Below are positions 9,198-17,004 of a DNA stretch of 64,000 nucleotides, one piece after another. A model generated the notes under the pieces. It saw only the letters and a program-made list of their open reading frames with translations. It had not been told where the DNA came from and did no database searches. The stretch comes from Sphingomicrobium sp. XHP0239 (GTDB lineage Bacteria > Pseudomonadota > Alphaproteobacteria > Sphingomonadales > Sphingomonadaceae): assembly GCF_039555325.1 (NCBI RefSeq), contig NZ_CP154608.1, forward strand, positions 1,736,001-1,800,000, read 5' to 3'. A program made the translations under genes and the position numbers. Every line of letters begins with the position of its first letter. Position 1 is the stretch's first letter.

Positions 9198-10924
9198 CCG
9201 AATTCGGTCGCCAGTCCGCCCAGATCGGGCACGGGAGCGACCATGACGTCGGGGACGACGCCGGAACTCGCCGTCGTCGGCGCGACCAGATCTGCGGCGT
9301 CGAACTGCGATTCGCCCGACAGGAAGATCTGGAAATCCGCATCGGTGAACAGGCCGTCGCCATCGCTTTCGAAGATCAGCACCCCCCCGTCCTCGGTCTG
9401 GTAGAAGGCGTACCGAACTTCATTCTCGCCTGTCGACCCGGGCGCTGCCGCGTTCGCAGCGGCGAGGCTCGCGAAATTCCCGAGGAACGTCAGCGATTGT
9501 CCGTCGAAGGCGCCGCTCACGTCGATGTCGTCGACCCCGGCTTCGAAATCGCTGATCGTATCCCGTCCGGCGACCCCGCTGCTCGCGCCGAGCGTTTCGA
9601 ACAGGAAGACGTCCGCGCCTTGGCCTCCGGTCAGGACATCCGCACCCTCGCCGCCTTCGATAAGGTCGCCGAAGGCCGTTCCCACAATCTCGTCGTCGCC
9701 GACGCCGCCCGCCAGCACGAGCGCGCGGCCGATTCCGCTGGCATCGATCTCGCTGCCCTGATCGCCGAACACCGCGAAAGCATCAAAATCCGATGCGTCG
9801 AACAGTCCGCCTAGGATGATCGACACGTCCTGCTCGATTTCCAGCGATTCCACGCCACTGACGACTGCCAGCTGCGATTCGCTAGCCAACGTGGTCAGCA
9901 GCAGCCGGTCGAACCCTTCGCCGCCGATCACCCGGTCATCGGCGCCGAGAAAGCCCTGGAAGAAGAAGCTGTCGTTGCCCGTCCCCCCGTCCGCATAGGT
10001 CGGGGCGTTGTTGTAGACGAAGAAGGTGTCGTCGCCCGCTCCGCCGAACAGCGCGTTGATCCGCGACCCGTTCGAATTGAGAAAGTCGTCGCCCTCGCCG
10101 CCATAGGCGAAGTCGCCGCGCCCGTCGGCGGCACTGCTGCCGGTCCACAGTTCGTCGCTGCCCGCGCCGCCCCGCACGATATCCCCGCCGCGATCGTTGT
10201 CGGTATCCAGATAATCATCGCCCGCACCGCCGATCAGCTCGAGCCCGTAGGCCGAGACGTCGGGATAAGCGAATATGAACGCCTGCGTGCCCGCCTCGAA
10301 CGCGCTGGCATCGACAACCAGCAGCTCGCCCTGAGACGGCGCGTTGGAATCGTTGAGGTCGAAGGTGAACCGGGTAACCCCGTCGGCGGCCGTCAGGTTG
10401 ATCCGCTCGAAGCCCGTGACAGGCGAGCCGTCCGGGACCGAAACGTTGCCGGTTACCAGTGCCTCGAGCACATCGTATCCGTCACCGCCGTCGATCGGCT
10501 GCGTCCCGTCGAAGCCGGTCACGGTGGCAACGCCGTTGCCACCATCGGTCGCCGGCAGAGCGCTCGGGCTTGAGCCGATCACGGTATCCCCGAGAACGAA
10601 GGCGTTGAGATCGCTGTCGAACGTCAGCGTTCTGGCGTCCGTCCCGCCGTCGAACGTAATCGCGGTGGCCGCGGCGCCCGCGGGAATCACGAGCGTCGCA
10701 TCCGGTCCGGTAAGCGTCACGACCGTGCCAAGCACCGACACCTGATAATCCGCAGCCGATCCCGGCAGGTTGATCGTGTCCCCGCCGGTATTGAAGCTCG
10801 AATTGAGCTCGACCCGGCCCGACACCACCGTGACGACCTCGTTCGCCGCCGTCGTTCCGACGACAAGCACGTCGCCGCCGACGATGACGTCTTCACCCTC
10901 GTCCACCAAGATCAACCGCGCCAT
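9194..10924 (-). CDS. RTX calcium-binding repeat protein, type I secretion substrate
   Basis: A 576-aa acidic protein with no cysteine, lysine or histidine. Residues 1 to about 115 form a beta-rich module (MARLILVDEGEDVIVGG, then GGDTINLPG) also found in the 188-aa and 1546-aa neighbours. The middle and C-terminal parts hold nonapeptide RTX repeats (GGAGDDYLD, GGEGDDFLN, GGAGDDTFF, GGEGADVLT, GGQGADVFL) that bind calcium outside the cell. These are followed by a DxDxDG-type loop (ESDGDGLFTDADFQ) and a C-terminal tail ending GGLATEFG. No enzymatic domain is evident, so a structural or surface role is more likely than a toxin. AGGAGA precedes the ATG. Probably exported by the type I system at 20771-25665. 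Confidence 0.85.
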   Translation of the reverse strand: MARLILVDEGEDVIVGGDVLVVGTTAANEVVTVVSGRVELNSSFNTGGDTINLPGSAADYQVSVLGTVVTLTGPDATLVIPAGAAATAITFDGGTDARTLTFDSDLNAFVLGDTVIGSSPSALPATDGGNGVATVTGFDGTQPIDGGDGYDVLEALVTGNVSVPDGSPVTGFERINLTAADGVTRFTFDLNDSNAPSQGELLVVDASAFEAGTQAFIFAYPDVSAYGLELIGGAGDDYLDTDNDRGGDIVRGGAGSDELWTGSSAADGRGDFAYGGEGDDFLNSNGSRINALFGGAGDDTFFVYNNAPTYADGGTGNDSFFFQGFLGADDRVIGGEGFDRLLLTTLASESQLAVVSGVESLEIEQDVSIILGGLFDASDFDAFAVFGDQGSEIDASGIGRALVLAGGVGDDEIVGTAFGDLIEGGEGADVLTGGQGADVFLFETLGASSGVAGRDTISDFEAGVDDIDVSGAFDGQSLTFLGNFASLAAANAAAPGSTGENEVRYAFYQTEDGGVLIFESDGDGLFTDADFQIFLSGESQFDAADLVAPTTASSGVVPDVMVAPVPDLGGLATEFG

Positions 10925-10994
10925 GACGCTCTCCTATCGACTCGTTACTTCATGGACCAATGTGCGGCATGAGGGGGGTACTGGCAACACGACC

Positions 10995-11561
10995 CTAGGA
11001 AAGCTCGCCGCCGAGCGTGGGGAGGTCGATCGCGATCGGAAGCGAAATCGGGCCGATTCCTCCTCCGCCCGCAGGACTTCCACCCGTGCCAGACCCGACG
11101 TCGCCGACCACGTCCAGACCGCCCATGCCCCCGTCCATCGACATGAGAAACGTGTTGAGATCGGCGTCGCTGGTCGGCCCGGACAGGGGCGCAGGCGTCG
11201 TCCCGATCGCGACCCCGTCGAGCTCGAACCGTCCGTCGGCACTGTCGAACACCAAAGTCCGCGCATCGTCTCCGTTCGAGAAGGAGACCGTGTTCGCGAG
11301 GTCGCTCGTCGGGATCGTGACCGTCGTGCCCGCCGTGGGGTTCTCGAAGATGATCCGCGCGCCCTCTGAGCGGACGGTATAATCCTCTGCGTCACCCGGT
11401 AGGCGGATCGTGTCCCCCCCGGTCGTGAAGGAGGAATTGAGCACGACGTTGCCCGCGACGATCGTAATGGTTTCGCCGCCAGCGGTGGTGCCGATCACCT
11501 CGACGTTGCTGCCGCCGATGATGACGTCCTCGCCTTCTTCCAGCAGAATAACGCGTGCCAT
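10995..11561 (-). CDS. Minimal member of the type I substrate family (shared N-module plus tail)
   Basis: A 188-aa protein without cysteine, lysine, histidine or tryptophan. Residues 1 to about 118 are the same module as in the 1546-aa neighbour (MARVILLEEGEDVIIGG, VVLNSSFTTGGDTIRLPGD, FDSADGRFELDG). The rest is a Gly-rich linker and a tail ending LPTLGGELS, resembling the ends of the two larger proteins. There are no RTX or Ig-like repeats, so it is essentially the module joined to a putative secretion tail. Start set at 11561 because AGGGGA precedes that ATG and the paralogues begin with MAR; the frame upstream is non-coding in character. Function unknown. Confidence 0.8.
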   Translation of the reverse strand: MARVILLEEGEDVIIGGSNVEVIGTTAGGETITIVAGNVVLNSSFTTGGDTIRLPGDAEDYTVRSEGARIIFENPTAGTTVTIPTSDLANTVSFSNGDDARTLVFDSADGRFELDGVAIGTTPAPLSGPTSDADLNTFLMSMDGGMGGLDVVGDVGSGTGGSPAGGGGIGPISLPIAIDLPTLGGELS

Positions 11562-11926
11562 GATGGATTCCCCTTCGGTTTGGTATGAGAGCTCCGTGGT
11601 CGCAGTCCTCGGAAGCGGGTTCAACCCGGTAACGCCGGAAAATGGGTGGGGTTCGCGAGCATTGAACGCCGCGCGACGCACGAGCACGCGACGGTACCGG
11701 GGCCTGGGCGAGATCTTTCCGCGCTGCTCGTCCGACTAAGGCGCCGGCTCGATCCGACGCTCGCGGATGGCCTGTTCCCGATGACCACGTCGAACACTAT
11801 GGCCAATTATCGCGATTGAGCTGCGAGCGATGCGAAGGCGCTGCCCTCATCGCCCGATAGATTTACGATTTTCCGCAGCGAGCGCGCCGGCGCTCCGCCA
11901 CGAACGATCCCAGCATCGCGATGCCT
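11562..11926. other. Intergenic region between two secreted-protein genes
   Basis: This stretch separates the start of the 188-aa gene from the end of the 1546-aa gene, both on the minus strand. It should hold the promoter of the 188-aa gene. I could not identify convincing -35/-10 boxes, a tRNA or a small gene in it. The terminator of the upstream gene lies just beyond it. Confidence 0.5.
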
Positions 11927-11963
11927 CAAAAGGAAAGGGCCCCCCGCTTTCGCGGGAGGCCCT
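11927..11963 (-). terminator. Rho-independent terminator of the 1546-aa gene
   Basis: Hairpin at 11936-11963 with 12-base arms (AGGGCC-CCCCGC pairing with GCGGGAGGCCCT, one mismatch) and a TTTC-type loop. On the minus strand it is followed by CTTTCCTTTTG. It lies 35 bases past the stop of the 1546-aa gene. Confidence 0.75.
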
Positions 11964-11997
11964 CGCCTTACTGATCGTCCGGTGGACGAAGCTGGCG

Positions 11998-14900
11998 TTA
12001 GCCGAGCTCCGAACCGAGCGAACCCATGTCGAACGGGCTGACCATGACGTCCAGACCTTCCGGCGCCATAGCGAGCAGTTCCGGATTGCCATCGTCGTCC
12101 GAACCCGGCGCACCCGCACTAGCGGGCACAAAGTCACCCGGTCCGGCAAGGTTGGCCGCGTTGAACGCCGCGACACCATTCAGAAGGATCTGAATGTCCG
12201 CACCGCTGATGTCACCATCGTCATCCACGTCGATGTAGAGGATGTTGCTCGAGGTGTCGTAGATCGCCTCGATAACACCGTCGCCACCCGTGATGGAGCT
12301 TTCGACTTCGGCGAAGCCATTCACGTTACCAACGAACTCGATGTCGTCAGCCTCGCCGTCTCCGTCCAGATCGATGAAGATCTGATCGGTCGCACCGAGG
12401 TCCGTGATCGTGTCGCGGCTCGTAGCACCGAAGCTCTGGCCCTGATCATCGTAGTAGAAGATGTCACTGCCAACGCCACCGGTCAGCTGATCCGCGCCGT
12501 TGCCGCCACGGATCACGTCGTTCCCGGCACCACCGTTGATGACGTCGTTCCCGTTGTTGCCGTCGATGTAGTCGTTACCGCCACCACCGAGGAGCGTGTC
12601 CGCACCGGCACCACCAACGATCGTGTCAGCATTGTTGCTTCCGGTCACGTTGAAGGCGAGGTTCGAACCCTGACCACCGAAGGCCAGGCTCTCGTTCGCG
12701 GAAAGACCCGAGGCCGTCACCGAGAGCGGTCCGTCGAAGTCGGCCACATCAAGCGCCGAGCCATCAACGAAGACCGTACCCGACGAACCCGCCGAGGTCG
12801 CGGTATTGTCCGTGGTGATCACGATATTGTCGACGTTGACGATGTTGGACAGGTCGGCCATCGCACCGCCTTCGAAGTCGAAGGTGATGGTGGTGTTGCC
12901 TTCGCCGCCCTGAACGGTGTCGCCGTCAAGCTGGCTTGCGGTTTCGAAGTCGACGATGATGTCGCCTTCCGCTTCCGAAGCATTGATGAAGTCGTTGCCT
13001 TCACCCGTCACGATGGTGAGATCGTTGTCGAAGCCCTGGCCGACCGTGATGTCGTCATCCGTGTCAGTGCCGACGATCGTGTCGATCCCGGCCTGAGCCG
13101 CACGCGACCCGACCGTGACGCTGTCCGTATCATCGGTCAGCTGCACGATTTCCACGTCTTCGATATCGATGAACGCATCGTCCTCAAGGTCGCCGCCGGT
13201 CACCGCGATGATGTCGCGACCGCCGTTACCGTCGAAGTCGACAGTCGAACCGGCATCGTCACCGTCGATCGCGAGAACGTCGACACCCGAGCCCCCCGTG
13301 AAGTTGATGTTGTTATCAACCCCGACGTTCAGCTTGTTTACGACCGTCCGCGACGCACCACCGGTGATGTTGAACGTATAGTCGTTATCGGGAGTGTTGA
13401 TCTCGATCACGTTGGTGTCGTTCACATCGGTCACCGCGGAGGTGTCGATGTTGATCGGCGTGACGCTGGTTACCGACCCACCCGTGAAGGTGAGCGTGTT
13501 GACCTGCGCAGCATTCTCGTTCGCTGCCGTCGCGGGATTGTCGGTGATGCCGTTGCCGAGGAACGCGTAGTTTTCGACATTGGTAACATTCGACAGGTTC
13601 ACGTCGGCATCGATCGCCGTGTTGCCCACACCGCGGACGTCGAGCAGGATGGTGTCCGTTCCGGCACCGCCATTGATGACGTCATCGGTCCGAAGCTCCG
13701 AACCCTGCGCGATAACGGTGTCGTTTCCGCCGTTCAGCGTGACGTTGTTCACGCCGCTGTTCAGCAGAACCGTGTCGGCTCCGGAGCCGGTGATGACGAC
13801 GTCGTTGCCGCCCGCACCCTGGAAGCCGGTGTCGACCGTCAGACCACGCGAGAACGCCGAGGCGTCGACGCGATCGTCAGTGCTACCCGCCAGAACCACG
13901 GAGGTGATGCCGGTTTCGACCGCTTCCGCACCGAGCGTAAAGTTCTCGGCAGCGCCGCCATTCTGACCGCCAAGCGTTTCGACGTTCGTCACGTTGGTGA
14001 GGTCGGCATCGACGAGCACACCGTCGGTCCAGAACTGATCGACGCCGTCGCCGCCATCGTAGCTGTCGCCGGCATCGAAATCGCCGTTGGTGAAGAGGGC
14101 GTCATTGCCCGCACCGCCGAAGACCCGGTTGTCGCCGCCATCGGTGGCTACGAAGGTGAAGGTGTCGTTGCCAGCTTCACCGTAGAGGTCGTTGTCGCCG
14201 CCGTAGGTATCGATGCTGTCGTTGCCGTCACCGCCATAGGCGATGTCGGCAAGGCCGGCTTCACCGCCGACGTCGATATCGTCGTCACCACCGTTACCGT
14301 AGATCACGTCGCCACCGATGCCCTGATCGGACCACAGCGAGTCGTCACCTTCGCTACCGCGGATGAGGACATTGTAGTCCTGCGAGCCCGCATGGATCGA
14401 GACTTCGTCCGCATCGGCGTCCACGGCCGTCGCGTCGATCTCGAGGACCCCGCCTTCGGAAGGCGCATTGCCGTCGTTCAGGTCGAGATGGAAGGCACCA
14501 TCACCCGAAAGGGTGACCAGTTCGAAACCGCTGAATTGGAAGGTCGAGTAATTGGCGAAGTCGAAGATGTTGAGCGTATCGCTGCCCTCACCGGCGTTCA
14601 GCACGTCAGAGCTGAACAGACCGTCGACATTCACGACATCGTCCGAGTCACCCAGATCGACATTGTTATTGCCGCCATCGACGTTGACCGTCAGCGAGCC
14701 GTCGAAGTCGGTCGCGTCAAGGTCGGTCGAGTCAGACGAGTCGAGACCCAGATTGACGACTTCGATACCAGCTTCGAGCGCTTCTTCACCGAGGACGACG
14801 CTCGAACCGTCGGTCGCCGACAGAACGGTGACACCTTCGAAATCGGTGAAGTCTTCATCGTCGATGTCGTCGTCGTCGGTAACGACCGTGTCACCGTCGT

Positions 14901-16638
14901 CGCCGCTGAGGATGACGGTCGGCGTGTCGCTCAGATCGTCGATCGAGACCACCGTGCTACCAACGTGTGCGCTGGCATCGAGGACCTGAAGCGTTCCGGG
15001 CAGGTTGCCGAGGAACAGGTCGCCTTCGCCAAAGACGTTGAGCGTGGTGATGTCGGAGTCGAGGCCGTCGATCTCGCTGTCGCCTTCGACGTTCAGGTTG
15101 ATCGTTTCGACACCCGCCGACGAGTCGCCGTTCAGACCACCGATGGTGATCGTGCCGGGGTTGGCATCGTCAACGGTCAGATTGACCGTCGTGTTGCCGG
15201 CCAGAACGCTGTCCTGGAAGTCGACAAGCACGTTGGCCGAGTCCGTCACATTGTCGACAACGATGTCGACAAGGTTGGTCAGCTGGTTGAACTCGACGTC
15301 ATCCGAGCTGTTCTGCGTGATCACGGCTTCGAGACCGACGCTGCTCGACAGATCGATCGTGACGGTTTCACCCGAATCGTTGGTGACGAAGAGGTTCTCG
15401 ACCTGGTCGAGAACGAACGCACCATATTCGATGTCGCCGGTGCCGAAGATACCGCCGCCCGAGGCCTGCGAGTCCACGAAGAGACGCAGTTCGTCGTTAT
15501 CGCCACCGTTCGGATCGTCGATGCGGTCGCCGGCGCCGAGCTGGTTATTGCGGGCGATGTAGATATCATCGTCCTGCGTGCCGCTGATGCGGTCGACGCC
15601 TTCGGTCAGCTGCGTGGTCGTGCCGATCGACGTGCCGTTGACCGTGATGGTCAGCGTGTTCGTGTCGGTGTTACCCGCCGGGTCGGTGACCTGGTAGGTG
15701 ACGACAACGTCCTGGCTCTCACCGTCGTTCAACGGCTGATAAGCAGCGTTCGACGCGTCGAGCGTGTAGGTGCCATTGGGGTTCAGCGTGAAGCCGGCCG
15801 GCGCGGCGCCAACCAGCGTGAAGGTCAGCGGCTGACCTTCGGGATCGGTCGCGTCGTCCGCGAGCGTGCCCGAGATGGTCGTGTCTTCGTCGCCTTCGTC
15901 GGTAGCGGCCGTCGCAACGGGATCGCTGTCTTGGCCGTTCACGGTGACTGTGGCGGTCGCAATGTCGCTATTACCAGCCTCATCGGTAACCGTGTAGCTG
16001 AACGTCACTGTCGCAGTTTCGCCCGGGTCAAGTTCGGCATAGGCCGCATCGCTCGTGTCGAGCGTAAACGTGCCGTCATCGTTGAAGGTGAGGCCCGCAA
16101 CGTCGGTGCCGTCGACCAGTTCGAAGGTCAGATCGTCCGCGTCGGTGTCGACGTCAGTGTCATTCGCACCGACATCGCCCGAAAGCACCGCATCTTCGTT
16201 GACCGAGAACGTGTCGTCATTGGCGTTCGGCGCGAACGTTTCGACGAAGCCGTCGGGACGTACCGCAGTGTCCTGGTTCGTGATCGGCTGACCATCGAGT
16301 TCGAAGCGCCCGTCGACACTGTCGAACACGAGCTCGCGCGCGTCGTCGCCGCCCGAGAAGGTGATGGTGTTGGCGTTACCCGACGCCGGAAGCTGGATGG
16401 TGTCACCGGTCACCGTGTTGGTGAAGATGATCTGCGCGCCTTCCGAACGCACTACATAATCCTCGGCGTCGCCGGGGAGATTGATCGTGTCGCCGCCAGC
16501 GGCGAACGAGGCGTTCAGGACTACGTTGCCCGAAACAATGGTGATTTCCTCACCGCCGGAAGTCGTACCTACTACTACGATATCATCGCCACCGACGATG
16601 ATGTCTTCGCCTTCTTCCGTAAGAATAACCCGTGCCAT
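11998..16638 (-). CDS. Giant acidic RTX/Ig-like surface protein, type I secretion substrate
   Basis: A 1546-aa, very acidic protein with no cysteine and one lysine. Order: shared N-terminal module (about 1-118), two cadherin/Ig-like repeats (about 135-330, each with NDDGTFTLD- or NPNGTYTLD-type strands), a long beta-solenoid-like region rich in N, T, D and V with scattered RTX motifs (about 330-1340), a compact RTX block (about 1342-1400: GGAGADTLL, GGGGNDYID, GGAGNDVIR), then two calcium-loop motifs (DLDGDGEADD, DVDDDGDISGAD) and a tail ending GSLGSELG. This is the layout of an RTX adhesin or S-layer-like protein. An AAGGAG site precedes the ATG, and a terminator follows the stop. Probably exported by the adjacent type I system. 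Confidence 0.88.
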   Translation of the reverse strand: MARVILTEEGEDIIVGGDDIVVVGTTSGGEEITIVSGNVVLNASFAAGGDTINLPGDAEDYVVRSEGAQIIFTNTVTGDTIQLPASGNANTITFSGGDDARELVFDSVDGRFELDGQPITNQDTAVRPDGFVETFAPNANDDTFSVNEDAVLSGDVGANDTDVDTDADDLTFELVDGTDVAGLTFNDDGTFTLDTSDAAYAELDPGETATVTFSYTVTDEAGNSDIATATVTVNGQDSDPVATAATDEGDEDTTISGTLADDATDPEGQPLTFTLVGAAPAGFTLNPNGTYTLDASNAAYQPLNDGESQDVVVTYQVTDPAGNTDTNTLTITVNGTSIGTTTQLTEGVDRISGTQDDDIYIARNNQLGAGDRIDDPNGGDNDELRLFVDSQASGGGIFGTGDIEYGAFVLDQVENLFVTNDSGETVTIDLSSSVGLEAVITQNSSDDVEFNQLTNLVDIVVDNVTDSANVLVDFQDSVLAGNTTVNLTVDDANPGTITIGGLNGDSSAGVETINLNVEGDSEIDGLDSDITTLNVFGEGDLFLGNLPGTLQVLDASAHVGSTVVSIDDLSDTPTVILSGDDGDTVVTDDDDIDDEDFTDFEGVTVLSATDGSSVVLGEEALEAGIEVVNLGLDSSDSTDLDATDFDGSLTVNVDGGNNNVDLGDSDDVVNVDGLFSSDVLNAGEGSDTLNIFDFANYSTFQFSGFELVTLSGDGAFHLDLNDGNAPSEGGVLEIDATAVDADADEVSIHAGSQDYNVLIRGSEGDDSLWSDQGIGGDVIYGNGGDDDIDVGGEAGLADIAYGGDGNDSIDTYGGDNDLYGEAGNDTFTFVATDGGDNRVFGGAGNDALFTNGDFDAGDSYDGGDGVDQFWTDGVLVDADLTNVTNVETLGGQNGGAAENFTLGAEAVETGITSVVLAGSTDDRVDASAFSRGLTVDTGFQGAGGNDVVITGSGADTVLLNSGVNNVTLNGGNDTVIAQGSELRTDDVINGGAGTDTILLDVRGVGNTAIDADVNLSNVTNVENYAFLGNGITDNPATAANENAAQVNTLTFTGGSVTSVTPINIDTSAVTDVNDTNVIEINTPDNDYTFNITGGASRTVVNKLNVGVDNNINFTGGSGVDVLAIDGDDAGSTVDFDGNGGRDIIAVTGGDLEDDAFIDIEDVEIVQLTDDTDSVTVGSRAAQAGIDTIVGTDTDDDITVGQGFDNDLTIVTGEGNDFINASEAEGDIIVDFETASQLDGDTVQGGEGNTTITFDFEGGAMADLSNIVNVDNIVITTDNTATSAGSSGTVFVDGSALDVADFDGPLSVTASGLSANESLAFGGQGSNLAFNVTGSNNADTIVGGAGADTLLGGGGNDYIDGNNGNDVINGGAGNDVIRGGNGADQLTGGVGSDIFYYDDQGQSFGATSRDTITDLGATDQIFIDLDGDGEADDIEFVGNVNGFAEVESSITGGDGVIEAIYDTSSNILYIDVDDDGDISGADIQILLNGVAAFNAANLAGPGDFVPASAGAPGSDDDGNPELLAMAPEGLDVMVSPFDMGSLGSELG

Positions 16639-16679
16639 AATTTACTCCTTTTGCCCCTCAGTTAAGAGAGTATGGGTGT

Positions 16680-16707
16680 ATCATAATTTTGTCGCGCGGT
16701 CTGTCCG
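16680..16707 (-). promoter_or_regulatory. Candidate promoter of the 1546-aa gene
   Basis: On the minus strand, CGGACA (16702-16707) and TATGAT (16680-16685) are separated by 16 bases. The -10 matches the sigma-70 consensus at 5 of 6 positions and the -35 at 4 of 6. The predicted start would leave an untranslated leader of roughly 35 bases before the ATG at 16638. Inferred from sequence only. Confidence 0.4.
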
Positions 16708-16948
16708 TAACGGAAAGCCGCGCGCGACGCAAACCGAAAACTCTGTTGAAATTAGTCTTGTAGGCCGGTCTCCGTCAACAATCGTTCGGGTGTGTCACCA
16801 CCGCAACAATCGGGCATCAGACAGGACCCGCGCCCTCCCCGAAACGTTCGCTCACGGTCGGACGATATGTTCAAAGCCTACCCCCTCGATGCGATCGCTG
16901 AAGACGCCGCTATGTGCGCCTGAAGGTGACAATAAAAGGTTACGCCCA

Positions 16949-16985
16949 ATAAAAAAAGGCCCCCGTCGTTCCCGACGAGGGCCTT
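16949..16985 (-). terminator. Rho-independent terminator of the 1130-aa gene
   Basis: Hairpin at 16956-16985 (AAGGCCC-CGTCG pairing with CGACG-GGGCCTT around a short TTCC loop). On the minus strand it is directly followed by a run of seven T. It lies 20 bases past the stop of the 1130-aa gene and is a textbook intrinsic terminator. With the candidate promoter it accounts for most of the 366-base gap at 16639-17004. Confidence 0.9.
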
Positions 16986-17004
16986 CTTTCCATCTGGCGA
17001 TGAC

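Noticed and set aside
9194-16638. RTX proteins as pore-forming toxins
   Set aside because: No hydrophobic pore-forming region, acylation site or acyltransferase gene, and no lipase or protease catalytic motif. A structural or adhesive role fits better.
11830-16665. Plus-strand open frame of 1611 codons opposite the 1546-aa gene
   Set aside because: It mirrors the minus-strand gene, which has a ribosome-binding site, RTX motifs, paralogues and a terminator. The antisense product has no recognisable domain and arises from GC-biased codon use.
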